From positions 2,877,001 to 2,941,000 of the forward strand of contig BTPP01000001.1 of assembly GCA_037102815.1 (NCBI GenBank): DNA of 64,000 nucleotides, in the 5' to 3' direction. A program made the translations under genes and the position numbers. The notes beneath the pieces were generated by a model, which saw only the letters and a list, made by a program, of their open reading frames with translations, was not told where the DNA came from and did no database searches. Every line of letters begins with the position of its first letter. Positions within the stretch are counted from its first letter, which is position 1. This stretch comes from Neurospora intermedia (Eukaryota > Ascomycota > Sordariomycetes > Sordariales > Sordariaceae). Below are positions 47,544 to 57,306 of this stretch, one piece after another.

Positions 47544-49072
47544 CTGTTGTCGTTTGTGGCTGCCTGGCGCCGATGGTCAAGATTGTGCTGGTTGAACCGG
47601 CTAAAAGAAAAAAAAAAGTTAAGGAAGAAAAGAAGTGCAAAGGGGAGGGGTAAAAGAGGAGAAGGCATATATACCTAGAGGTAGCGTTGAAAGCAAAGGA
47701 TCAAGTGACATTTAGGACATCCGCAAGACCCCATTTTGACAGTCCGCACCTCGGGGGCTTCTTGCACGCAAAGAGGTACCGTAGAAACTCGAGAAATTGG
47801 CAATAGCTAATCTCCTCTTTCAACGCCGAGCAGGAGGCATATCTATACAGGGCAAGTCCGATTCTGTGTCTTGCAACGCACGCAAGTTATGGTGGTGGGC
47901 GACGTCCTCGAGATTTTACTAACTGGACAGATACATATACTTACATATCTGGCTTGGAGAGCGCCGCGTTATGCCCTGCCCGGCGCTGAAAGACGAGGTT
48001 AGCTATTGCCAATTTCTCGAGTTTCTACGGTAGGTAGTGAAGATGGGATGATATCGCCTATCACTTCAAGTTACCTGTACACATATTCAAATCGACAGCA
48101 TCCGCTGTTGTCCTGTCAGCTTCCAGTACAGATCCGCCCTTTCCCCGGCAGTCAAAGAGCAGTCAGAGAGGGAAAGTACTTCATGACCGGAAGACTTTAC
48201 GGGATATTACGGCACCCGATCACTAGGCCGGCTCCGGTATCCGAGTCACGCAGAATATGCAGAGGCTCTACGGTATAGCTAGTTATTCCAGCGTCTCCAT
48301 GGAGCCACGGGCAATCATTCACTCACTGAGCCGTATTTGTGTGGTACCGGGAAAACGGCTTCTTAAATGAGATAGTTGGTGATGTTGCCAATGTTGACGG
48401 GATTCATTTTCGCTGAGAAGAGAAGGCTGGAAGTCCACCGTTCTCTGTGTTCAGTTCACCTTTTGCTTGTATTTTATGTACCCCAACTTGGTGTGTATCT
48501 GAATAAGAGGTTAATACCGGAGAAAGTCATAAATTCATGCATTACTTCCAAGCGCGGTTCACTTTGTTGTAGGTTTAAAGTGTGATGCGCTAGGGCAGCA
48601 TACAAATGCGCTCCAACCCGGACGGACGTTAATAATGCAAGATGAAAGTTGATGGTCCAAAATTTTGAGGGACTCTCCTTGATTTGAACTCATTACCAAG
48701 AAACCGAGGCTTGACTACCAAACTTCATGATCGTATTCCAGATCGGGCATATGCATGTTGGTTTATGCCTGATTTCCCTGGAAGTTTGAAAAGCTTTGCC
48801 CCGAGTCTTTGCGGTAGGCTGAACATATGCCATCTATGCTTAGAAATCACACTTCTTCATTTCGCATGCAGCTTTCTTTCGCAAGACTTGGTCATTTAAC
48901 GACTACCTCTGCGCCATAAGTACATGAGGTCCCTCGTGAATTCTTCCAGCCATGTTCCAGCTTACAAATTACTCTACAAAAACCTGGAATTTCCTCCTCT
49001 CCCATCTTACTCATACTCCCTCACTAACCACCTCTCCACCTCTTCCTCTCCACACTTTTCTCTCCTCCTTTC
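47544..49072. other. Intergenic region with an inserted MITE-like element
   Basis: About 1.5 kb. It holds the promoter of the preceding minus-strand gene, the element at 47777-48032, and the 3' flank of the large gene, which begins at its stop codon. ORFs here are short and unsupported. Confidence 0.5.
47777..48032. mobile_element. MITE-like element with about 60-bp inverted ends, flanked by TA
   Basis: The ends are reverse complements. The outer 34 bases (TACCGTAGAAACTCGAG and on) are identical in both arms, and the next 26 or so match with four mismatches and one gap. The inner part of about 130 bp has no ORF. The structure TA-CCGTAGAAAC...GTTTCTACGG-TA fits a Tc1/mariner-type TA target duplication, giving a 252-bp element. 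No transposase is present, so it is non-autonomous. Arm identity suggests a fairly recent insertion, or selection on the outer ends. Confidence 0.75.
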
Positions 49073-52000
49073 TCACCAAGCAGTCTCCATCTCCCACTTC
49101 TTCTTATACCGCCATCCAACCTCATCATCCTCCCACCCCTCCACCACTTTCGCCTCCTTCTCCCCCTGCTTCACCTTCTGTCTCAACAGCTTCGCATCAA
49201 CCATCCGACCCGTGGCACTCGCAAATTTAGCTTGCAGCTCCAACCACTTCTCCTTAGAGGCCGAAGAATGATCATACTGCTCGCTCAAAGCGATCAGCAC
49301 CCAGCAGTCTCTCAAGGTAAAATCGCAGTCGGGCTTGGGTTGGAGAAGGGGCTGGCGAGAGGACATGGCGCTGAAGACGACTTGTTTGTACAGCGATCGG
49401 AGGTCTTCCTCGGAGAGAGTTTTGCACTGCGCGCTACGTTGGCCGGGCTGGTATGATGACGGGCCGCCGGGCGGCTTCGTGGTGACGGCAGGTTTGGTGT
49501 CCCAGCTGGTAGAGTTCCAGGGCGCGTCATGGGAAGGGTGTTGGGCCTGAGGAGGTGGGTTGTTGTAAAGTGGGAGAAGGGTAGTTTGTGCTTCACTCTT
49601 GGGGAGGTAGCCAGGTGGGTGACGGGTGGCTGAGTAAGGGGTTGAAGGGTAGCGACCTGGAGGGCCTGAAGGGCCTGGGGTGACAGGAGGAACTGGAACT
49701 GGCACATAATGTTCAACGACGGGAGGAAAGCCCGAGAGACCCATGGGTGCTACATCTCTATTGTAGCCGGGTAAGTCTCTGACCGTATGAATGTTAAGGG
49801 CGTTCTGGACGTCTCCCTTGTCGGCTTTGTTGTTGGCCGGTTTGTTGCTATCCCAGGGACCGGTACAGTCTGCACCCCACGGGGGAGGGTTCTGACGAAA
49901 GGCAGTGAGGCTGTCATTACTGCCAGTTGCCTTGTTGTTGTTGTTGTTCTTCGAAGTTCCTCCGATCGGGGCGTAATTCCAGCCTCCGTTGTTGCTGGGA
50001 GGTTTGCCATAGTTCGAACCTCTCGCGGAGCCTGCGTTGCTGGGAGGCTTGTTGTTGTCCTTGCCTTGGTTTGAACCTCCGCCCCAACCACTGTTGCTCG
50101 GCGGCTTGGTACAATCTGCCTTCCAGCCAGTGGCAGCTCCGAGTCCAGGAGTCCAATCTCCGTTATTGCTGGGCGGCTTGTTACTGGGAGGTTTGTTACT
50201 AGGAGGCTTATCATTCCCTTTTGTGCCTCCAGTCCACTCATCCTTCGCCAGGTGTTTGAAACTTGGGGTTGAGACTCGATCCGAGCCTCCAACCCAGCCA
50301 GTTCCAGTTCCAGCAACAGCATCAGGACCAGAGTTCCAACCATATTGCTCTCCGGATGGCTTGTTGCTGAAGTTACCAGGTGAGTTACGGCCCGCATCGC
50401 TGCCCGGCTTTCCGTTGTTGCTGGGAGGTTTCTTCCACATATCATAAACGGTGTCTGGTTCTTCATCGACACGAGTTAATCCTTGCTTCCAATCTTTGGC
50501 AGAAGTAGATCTGGCGGCAGGGCTTCGACCCCTGGTGTTGTCGGGCGCAATCTCACGTGGGCGGGAATCTGTGGCCGGAGTGGCATGCCAGCCGCCGTCG
50601 GGCGTACCCCAACGTCCTTCTTCTTTGGGTGAACTGATCGATCCCTTCCAAGCCTCCACTCGCTTAGCCATGCGGCCCCGTTCGCTTTCTGTGGGTGAAC
50701 CGTAAATCCAACCATCGGGACTGCCGGGGGGTGCAGTGTTGCTGGGGGGCTTGCTGCCCTGAGGCGGAACACAATTCTCGGGAACCCAGCCCGAGTTGCT
50801 GGGCAGTTTGTAGCCTGGGTTCGGAGCAACACTCCATCCCTTGTCGGAGCCTGGACCGGATTTCCAACCTGTGTTGTTGTCGGGTGGTTTATTGCTTCTT
50901 GTCGAACTCGCAGCTGAAGGCGGCCTCCAGTTGTTGTCGCTACCACCTGTGTTCCAACCCATACCGTCCTCGGGTTGCTTGTTCTGGTTCAACCTGTTAG
51001 CCCTGTTCTGTATTCTCAAAGCCAAAATTTCCGCCTCTAAGCGCTGCATCTTCTCCGCACTGACTCGTTCTTTCAGATCTTTTATCTCCTGATCCTTAAT
51101 ACTCAGCTCTTTTTCCACAGACTTGGCCTTCTCGTCGCCCTGTTGAGAGCCGCTCCTACGGTTTGAGCCATTGTTGCTAGGCGGCTTGTTGCCATTATTC
51201 GAACCTGAATCCCATTCTCCGCCATTACTAGGAGGCTTGCCGTGATTCGAACCTCCGCCCCAGCCACTATTGCTAAGAGGCTTGGTATTGTTGTTGTTCC
51301 CGTGATTCGAACTTGAACCCCAGCCTCCAGTGTTGCTAGGCGGCCTGCCTCCCTGATTAGAACCTCCGTTATTCCAACCTCCGCTGTCGCTGGGAGGCTT
51401 GCTGCCCTGGTTAGAACCTCCGCCCCAATTGCCGTTGTTGCTGGGTGGTTTGTTGCCGCTGTTGGAACCTGAACCCCAACCTCCATTGTTGCTGGGTGGC
51501 TTGCCGTAATTTGAACCTCTGGCAGAGCCTGCATTGGAGGGAGGCTTGACGTTGCTGTTGTTCATCTGATTTGAACTTGAACCCCAATTACCGTTGTTGC
51601 TAGGCGGCCTGTTGCCTTGGTTCGAGCCCCCGTTTTCCCAACCGCCGCTGTTGCTGGGAGGCTTATTACCCTGATTCGAGCCTGAGCCCCAACCCCCATT
51701 GTTGTTTTGAGTTGGACCTGTGTTACCCCAGTCGCCGTTGTTGCTGGGCGGCTTGTTGCCTTGGTTAGAGCCTCCGCCTCTACCACTGTTGCTCGGAGGC
51801 TTGTTGTTGCTGCCGCCATGATTTGAACCACCGGTATTCCAACCGCCGCCGTTGCTGGGAGGCTTGGTGTTGTTGTTGTTCCCCTGATTTAAACCTGAAC
51901 CCCAATCACCGTTGTTGCTGGGCGGCCTGTTGCCTTGGTTCGAGCCCTCGTTTTTCCAACCGCCGCTGTTGCTGGGAGGCTTATTCCCCTGATTCGAGCC

Positions 52001-54799
52001 TGAGCCACAACCACAGTTATTGTTCTGAGTTGGGCCTGTATTACCCCAATCGCCATTGTTGCTAGGTGGCCTGTTGCCGTTGTTCGAGCCTGAACCGCAG
52101 CCACCGTTGTTGCTGGGCGGCTTGTTGCTGGGTGGTTTGTTGTTTCCTTGGTTCGAACCTCCGTTGTCCCAGGCGCCACCGCTATTACTGGGTGGTTTGT
52201 TATTGTTGCTACCCTGGTTCGAACCTCCACTCCAGCCATTGTTGCCGCTGTTATTAGGAGGCTTATTCCCCTGGTTTGAACCTCCGCTCCAACCGTTGTT
52301 GCCACTATTGCTAGGCGGCCTGTTTCCCTGGTTTGAGCTTCCTCCCTGACCATTATTGCTAGGAGGTTTGTTGCCCTGATTAGAGCCTCCATTGTTCCAG
52401 TCACCACCACTATTGCTGGTTGGCTTGTTATTGCCGTTGTTGCCTTGGTTCGAATTTTGACCCCAGTTGCCACTGTTGCTAGGCGGCTTGTTGCTGGGCG
52501 GCCTGTTACCATTGTTCGAGCCTGAACCGCAGCCGCCGTTGTTGCTGGGTGGTTTGTTGCTGGGCGGTTTGTTGCTAGGCGGTTTGTTGCTAGGCGGTTT
52601 ACCTTGGTTTGAACCATTCTTGGAACCCGAGTTGCTTGGCGGCTTGTCGCCTCCCGGACCGACATTACCACCTCCGTTGTTCTCCTGGTCTCCGCCGCCC
52701 CAACCCGCATCACCAAAGCCGTTGTTGTTGGTGTCGTTGTTGGTGTCGTTGTTGCTGTTGTTATTGTTATTGGTATCTTGATTTCCGCCTCCAGTACAGT
52801 CTGCACCCCAATCAGGCGTATCAAATCCAGGGCCAATATCTCCACCGCCATTGTTGTCGTTCTGATTACCACTTTCACATGCACCTTCGCCACCACCGCC
52901 GTTGTTATCGGCGTTGTTGTTGTTCTGATCACCACCACCACCCCAGCTATCACCATTGTTGTTGTTGTCGTTGTTATTGTTGTTGTCTTGATCAGCATCA
53001 AAGGCAAAACCAGGAAGCTCGCCAAATCCCGTAGTCTCGTCCGCAACAGAGGCAGGGCTGGGACCGGCTTCGTTGTCCTTGTTCTTCTTGTTCTGTGCCT
53101 TATGTGCCTTGCTCTGGTTGCCCTTTTTGACTTGAGCAACGCCTGAACGAACAAGTTCCTGGTGCCGTTTCTTGACCTCGTTCTTGTTTCGACCAATGGC
53201 GTTGCCAATGTTGGCCCATGATTCACCGCCCTCCTTCATGCTGAGTATGCTTGCATCTTGCGAAGGCGTCCAGTCGTTGTCGGCTTTGCCTGCTGCTGGA
53301 GTTCCTTTGGGCTTACCGGCAACAGTCGTATCTGCATCGGTGGTTTCGGCTTCGGTTTGAGTTGCGTCGTCAGTAGTAACGGCATCGGTTGTCTCTTCGG
53401 GGTCGGGTGATTCGACTTCAATCTTCTTCTTTGCCTTGGTCTTTCCCTTGTCGATTGTCTTGATCTTGGACTTGCCCTTGCCCTTCTGCGCTTTCGCCGG
53501 CGTAGGCTCCGCATCCGTTGTGGCGTCGTCAGTAGTCTCAGCTTCATCGGTGGGTTCGAATGTGACCTTCTTCGCCTTTGTCTTCCCGCTGGTCTTGACA
53601 CAGATTTCGGACTTCTTCCCTTTCTTAGATGAACGTGGCTTGACATGTGCTATGTCAGCTTCATCTGATGATTCAACTGTGATTGTCTTCTTTTTGCCCT
53701 TTCGTGTGGTCTCGGTAACGGTGACACGGTTCTTGTTCTTGATTTTCTTCGGGGGAGACGGCTCAGCTTCCGTCATCGACTCAGCCGAGGAATCTTCCTC
53801 TTCGCTTGAAGCTTCCACCACAACCTTCCGCTTGCCCTTTCTGCCACGTGTCTCGACCTTGACCTTGGAACTTCCGGCTTTCTTCGACGAAGTACTCGGC
53901 TTCTTCTTCGATGTCGGCTTGGAACGTGGCTCGACATCTGTTGACTCAATGTCTGACGACTCAATATCAGTTGTGACTTTATCAGCTGTCTCCTCGTCAG
54001 AAAGCTCGACGTGCATCTTCTTCTTAATTCTCTCTTTGGTCATGCTCCGGCGCTCAAGCTTCTTCATCTTCATAGGACGGCGTGACTCGACATCCGATAA
54101 CGACTCGTCTGACTCATCTGTTGCATCAGCAGTTATGACTTTGACTTTTCGAGTACCTTTCTTTGATGACGACTTGGTTTCGATGCGAATTTCTGATGCT
54201 TTCCTGGAGGTACTCGATGACTTCTTTGGGAGTGGTTTTGGTTTGTTGTGATGGGGAGAGTCGTAGCCAGCTTCGTAATCCTCCGAATCACTATGCTCAT
54301 AACTGATGGCCTTCTTCGGAACAGCCTTTGAGCTTTCACCATTCTTCCTCTGGTTCAACATCGCTTCAAGCCAGCCAGTAGGGACGTCTTCAGGCGTGTT
54401 GAAGACCACAGGCGGAGGCCGAATAGTGAATTTCTCGACTCTCTTTTCCTCGTACGTGAGGAATGGCTTTGAGCTTACAGCTGGTCGAGAAGATCCTTCA
54501 GTTTCTCGGCGTTGTCTCGAGGTGTGCGTTAGGGCTCCTTCGGATCCCGAAGTGCCAACCTCCATGTCGGAGGCAGCTGCATCGTGGTCCTTCCTGGCCA
54601 GGACCAGAGATTGGTCCGACGTTTCGGACTTGCGATCACGCTCAACTTTGAGGTCGATGACCCGACGAGGCTTCTTGCCCAGGACTACAGGGCCACCAGC
54701 AAGCCAGCTGGTGAGGGAGACCGTGTAGTCGCCATGCTTCAAGATGCTCGTAGGTGACCGGTCAACCTCCTTGCCTTTCTTCCGTCCAGATGGAGCCAT
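49073..54799 (-). CDS. Giant Myb/SANT-like protein with GW/WG and KPPSN repeats, unknown function
   Basis: A single uninterrupted ORF of 1908 aa starting at the first ATG (54799, MAPSGRKKGKEVDRSP). Order of parts: residues 1-200, basic and Ser-rich, including YEEKRVEKFTIRPPPVVFNT; about 205-490, six degenerate repeats of a basic patch, a V-x-V core and an acidic Ser/Asp cluster; about 508-555, a Myb/SANT-like helix set (WTPSQDASILSMKEGGESWANI); about 600-720, poly-Asn and Gly; about 720-1210, tandem Asn/Gly/Ser units with [KR]PPSN and GW/WG; about 1220-1280, a charged coiled coil (SIKDQEIKDLKERVSAEKMQ); 1290-1800, more Trp-containing disordered sequence; about 1805-1908, a compact C-terminal region (SEEDLRSLYKQVVFSAMSS, then WVLIALSEQYD). 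No signal or membrane segment. It is probably nuclear, given the Myb-like domain and basic patches. Function unknown; Argonaute binding or SUMO reading are hypotheses. Confidence 0.88.
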   Translation of the reverse strand: MAPSGRKKGKEVDRSPTSILKHGDYTVSLTSWLAGGPVVLGKKPRRVIDLKVERDRKSETSDQSLVLARKDHDAAASDMEVGTSGSEGALTHTSRQRRETEGSSRPAVSSKPFLTYEEKRVEKFTIRPPPVVFNTPEDVPTGWLEAMLNQRKNGESSKAVPKKAISYEHSDSEDYEAGYDSPHHNKPKPLPKKSSSTSRKASEIRIETKSSSKKGTRKVKVITADATDESDESLSDVESRRPMKMKKLERRSMTKERIKKKMHVELSDEETADKVTTDIESSDIESTDVEPRSKPTSKKKPSTSSKKAGSSKVKVETRGRKGKRKVVVEASSEEEDSSAESMTEAEPSPPKKIKNKNRVTVTETTRKGKKKTITVESSDEADIAHVKPRSSKKGKKSEICVKTSGKTKAKKVTFEPTDEAETTDDATTDAEPTPAKAQKGKGKSKIKTIDKGKTKAKKKIEVESPDPEETTDAVTTDDATQTEAETTDADTTVAGKPKGTPAAGKADNDWTPSQDASILSMKEGGESWANIGNAIGRNKNEVKKRHQELVRSGVAQVKKGNQSKAHKAQNKKNKDNEAGPSPASVADETTGFGELPGFAFDADQDNNNNNDNNNNGDSWGGGGDQNNNNADNNGGGGEGACESGNQNDNNGGGDIGPGFDTPDWGADCTGGGNQDTNNNNNSNNDTNNDTNNNGFGDAGWGGGDQENNGGGNVGPGGDKPPSNSGSKNGSNQGKPPSNKPPSNKPPSNKPPSNNGGCGSGSNNGNRPPSNKPPSNSGNWGQNSNQGNNGNNKPTSNSGGDWNNGGSNQGNKPPSNNGQGGSSNQGNRPPSNSGNNGWSGGSNQGNKPPNNSGNNGWSGGSNQGSNNNKPPSNSGGAWDNGGSNQGNNKPPSNKPPSNNGGCGSGSNNGNRPPSNNGDWGNTGPTQNNNCGCGSGSNQGNKPPSNSGGWKNEGSNQGNRPPSNNGDWGSGLNQGNNNNTKPPSNGGGWNTGGSNHGGSNNKPPSNSGRGGGSNQGNKPPSNNGDWGNTGPTQNNNGGWGSGSNQGNKPPSNSGGWENGGSNQGNRPPSNNGNWGSSSNQMNNSNVKPPSNAGSARGSNYGKPPSNNGGWGSGSNSGNKPPSNNGNWGGGSNQGSKPPSDSGGWNNGGSNQGGRPPSNTGGWGSSSNHGNNNNTKPLSNSGWGGGSNHGKPPSNGGEWDSGSNNGNKPPSNNGSNRRSGSQQGDEKAKSVEKELSIKDQEIKDLKERVSAEKMQRLEAEILALRIQNRANRLNQNKQPEDGMGWNTGGSDNNWRPPSAASSTRSNKPPDNNTGWKSGPGSDKGWSVAPNPGYKLPSNSGWVPENCVPPQGSKPPSNTAPPGSPDGWIYGSPTESERGRMAKRVEAWKGSISSPKEEGRWGTPDGGWHATPATDSRPREIAPDNTRGRSPAARSTSAKDWKQGLTRVDEEPDTVYDMWKKPPSNNGKPGSDAGRNSPGNFSNKPSGEQYGWNSGPDAVAGTGTGWVGGSDRVSTPSFKHLAKDEWTGGTKGNDKPPSNKPPSNKPPSNNGDWTPGLGAATGWKADCTKPPSNSGWGGGSNQGKDNNKPPSNAGSARGSNYGKPPSNNGGWNYAPIGGTSKNNNNNKATGSNDSLTAFRQNPPPWGADCTGPWDSNKPANNKADKGDVQNALNIHTVRDLPGYNRDVAPMGLSGFPPVVEHYVPVPVPPVTPGPSGPPGRYPSTPYSATRHPPGYLPKSEAQTTLLPLYNNPPPQAQHPSHDAPWNSTSWDTKPAVTTKPPGGPSSYQPGQRSAQCKTLSEEDLRSLYKQVVFSAMSSRQPLLQPKPDCDFTLRDCWVLIALSEQYDHSSASKEKWLELQAKFASATGRMVDAKLLRQKVKQGEKEAKVVEGWEDDEVGWRYKKKWEMETAW
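51170..52650 (-). repeat. Coding minisatellite array (KPPSN / GW units)
   Basis: Within the large gene, an imperfect tandem array of units of roughly 16-22 residues (48-66 bp), typically GGWGSGSNQGNKPPSN. About 34 exact [KR]PPSN copies occur in the protein, most of them here, with a few compact runs of KPPSN repeated directly. The units have diverged in the Gly/Asn positions while Trp, Pro-Pro and Ser-Asn persist. Confidence 0.9.
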
Positions 54800-55776
54800 C
54801 TTGAAGAATATGAGGAAAGCTTGTGTGTGTGTCGCTAGACTTGATCACGAGGTGAGAGGAGATGATTTCGAGGGTAGAAAAAACTGAGTACTTGTCAGCG
54901 ATGAAAAAACGCAACAACAACAGGTCGATGTACCAAACTTGCGGTGTTTTGATTCCAAGTGATTGGCACGATTTTGGGTTGACAGTTTGCAGTTTCGAGG
55001 AGGGGTAAGTGAAGGAAGGGAATCAGAAGTGCCAGACGACTTAAAATGCTGCGTGGGTGAAGAAGGTCTTTCCAGGTTGCGAAATTAATGCCAGTTTGCT
55101 TGGGAAGCGCGGCTTTGAACTGCCTGCAATCCTGATGTACGCCCGCTTGGTGGCAAATGCTGGAAGGTGAAGGATATGCTGAATGGCGGGGGAATACTCA
55201 GAGGTCGCCAGCTTGCAATTTCGCAGGTCGCCATGGAAACAGGAGTTGTCCCGTCCTAGGCGCGAACGACTTTCATCCCATCTCTTTCTGGACAAACCAC
55301 GGGTCAAGATATCCGACCCCACACACAAGGCAAGAAAGACGAAGCCAAAGGAACGACAAGAAGACATTGCTCAATCATCTGACTGTCCATATTCAACGAA
55401 TTTCATGGAAATATGGTTTGTTGGAACAAGTAAAGCGCTGTCGTTGTGAAAGGGCCGCACACGCAAACCGTGGGATGACGTTGGGAAAGGTGTAGCCGCA
55501 TTCCAGATTCCGAACGGGGGGTCTCCCATGCTCTTATCTCTGCTGACTCATCTGGTGTGGCCCCCATCTGTCCACTCTAACGATATCCACTTATATGAAA
55601 AGGGAGACCCTGAACAACCATCCCTTCAGCTGAACGGACTCGCCCTTTGCGACTCATGTTCCGTGTGTCTTTGTTTCTGATCGGTTCATATTCATTTTGA
55701 ACCTTTTGCCTGTTGAGAGTCAACCGTCAGCATCAATAGTGTACACACCTTTCCCTGAACACAATCTTCACTCACC
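54800..55776. promoter_or_regulatory. Divergent intergenic region
   Basis: About 1.0 kb between the start codons of the large gene (-) and the DUF4202 gene (+), so it should carry both promoters. Overlapping ORFs around 55041-55495 on both strands have no recognisable product. Confidence 0.55.
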
Positions 55777-56462
55777 ATGGATGAAATCAACCCCCTTCCC
55801 GCCAACTACCATCAAGCTCTCAAGCTTATCGACGAGGCACACGCTCAGGATCCGAGGTCGGTCGAGAGAAAGTCCGGTTCCGTGCCGTTTGAGCTCGATT
55901 ATGCCCAACATATGACACGCTGGCTGGCGGTTAGAGAACCTAGAGCGTCGCCCGTTCTGCAGCTTGCGTGCCGGGCTCAGCATTTCCGAAGGTTTGCGTT
56001 CATTGACTTTCCTTGTTTGCTGAAATGTACCTCTTTCTCACACATGCCAAACACAGATGGGAAATCCCGCGAAGCAGCTATCCCATGACTCGGCCCGGAT
56101 ATCTCACCTGGCGCGCCAAGCTCAAGTCCCAAGCGGCAAAGCAGGTGGCCGAGCTGCTCGCCGACGCTTCCATCCAGCCTCCGCTGAGCCAGGAGGAGAT
56201 TGACCGGGTGGCCGCCCTGGTAAGGAAAGAGGATCTCAAGACCGATAGCGACACTCAGGTCCTTGAGGACGTCGCCTGCCTAGTATTCCTGGACGAGCAG
56301 TTTGAAGACTTTGAGAAGCGGGCGGACATTGACGAGGAGAAGATGGTGGGCATCTTGAGGAAGACATGGGGCAAGATGAGTCCGTCTGGCCATGCGCTGG
56401 CCCTCCAGATGCACTTGAGCGAACGGGCTAAGATCCTGATCGAAAAGGCTTTGGGTGTTTAG
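55777..56462 (+). CDS. DUF4202-family protein
   Basis: The model is join(55777-55991, 56057-56462), 206 aa. It resembles the DUF4202 family found in fungi and bacteria, sometimes mislabelled glutamyl-tRNA synthetase; the function is not established. Conserved features seen are the N-terminal ALKLIDEAHAQDPR, the DYAQHMTRWL segment, the ACRAQHFRRWEIPRSSYPM block that spans the intron, GYLTWR, and a C-terminal acidic LVFLDEQFEDF. The spaced His residues hint at a metal-dependent HD-like phosphohydrolase fold, but that is inference. The 65-bp intron has a GTTTGC donor (weak) and a CACAG acceptor, with the split codon restoring Arg. The start is ATG 55777 in context CTCACCATGG, a good Kozak match. 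Confidence 0.88.
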
Positions 56463-57306
56463 AAGTGAATTTCACATGTCGAATGAAAGAAGAAGGAAGA
56501 ACTTGTCGATTCCGGCGTTGAAACAGTGTAAACCGTTTGATATCGCATATTATTGAATGCAGAGAGGAGCAAGAGGCTGGATGCACTACCACTAGGCGTC
56601 TTAACATTCTAGCGCTATAGGTATTGAGGGAGGGGGAGGACCCTTTTCAATACCTCTAGGGTGATGATGGCCTGTATGGTAAGAATCCCAGTACCTACCG
56701 CTGCACGACTCGGCTCCTAACTAGGTACATTTCATCGTTACAAAAGAAGATTTGAAACCTGAAAAGACCACAATACGCTTTAACTGATATCGTGCTCAAG
56801 GCATTAAGCTCAGTGCTTTATACAGCACGCAATTGGCTTTAGGTGGTATAGCATCATCATCACGGCAGAGAGTGCCACTGCAGGGCCCTAAACAGGTGAC
56901 CCACTTCCCCAGTACCGTAACGGTCCGAACAACCCCACTCCCGTCCCGCCTTCCGGGGCGGGGGGACTACTAGTAGGTGCTCGATGGTGGATTCCCCGCC
57001 TGGTCCCAATCTCAACTGTTTTAAGGTGTCTTCAGAGCTCGGGGCCAATTCCCCCGAGTTCATTTACGGCTATTCTCTTGTGTATGTGTCACAGCTTTGG
57101 ACCGATTGCTGATCAGCAACTCTCGTTGTGCTGCTTGTAAGTCCTGATGCCCCTTTGTCCGTCTTTTTAGTCCTGAATGGCTGAATATCTTGATCTCTGT
57201 GCCTTATATCACCCATCCCTTCCTCTCCCATCTCGTTTGCAACATCACCATCACAACCACCATCATCACCGTCACGGACCGTCACACACACCAACCACCA
57301 TCCAAA
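56463..57306. other. Intergenic region with stem-loop sequences
   Basis: About 0.85 kb. Inverted pairs seen: AGGTATTGA near 56619 with TCAATACCT near 56646, extended by CTA/TAG, just past the DUF4202 gene; GTCCCGCC near 56943 with an imperfect partner; and CTCGGGG 57038-57044 with CCCCGAG 57052-57058. The later part is the promoter and leader of the FMN dehydrogenase gene. Confidence 0.45.

Noticed and set aside
51170-52650. Regularly spaced repeats that could suggest a CRISPR array
   Set aside because: Eukaryotic window; the repeats are coding, variable in spacing and lie within one long reading frame.
51889-53226. A 445-codon minus-strand ORF and several long plus-strand ORFs within the giant gene
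   Set aside because: They are other-frame shadows of the tandem array; the 1908-codon frame spans all of them without a stop and has sensible domains.
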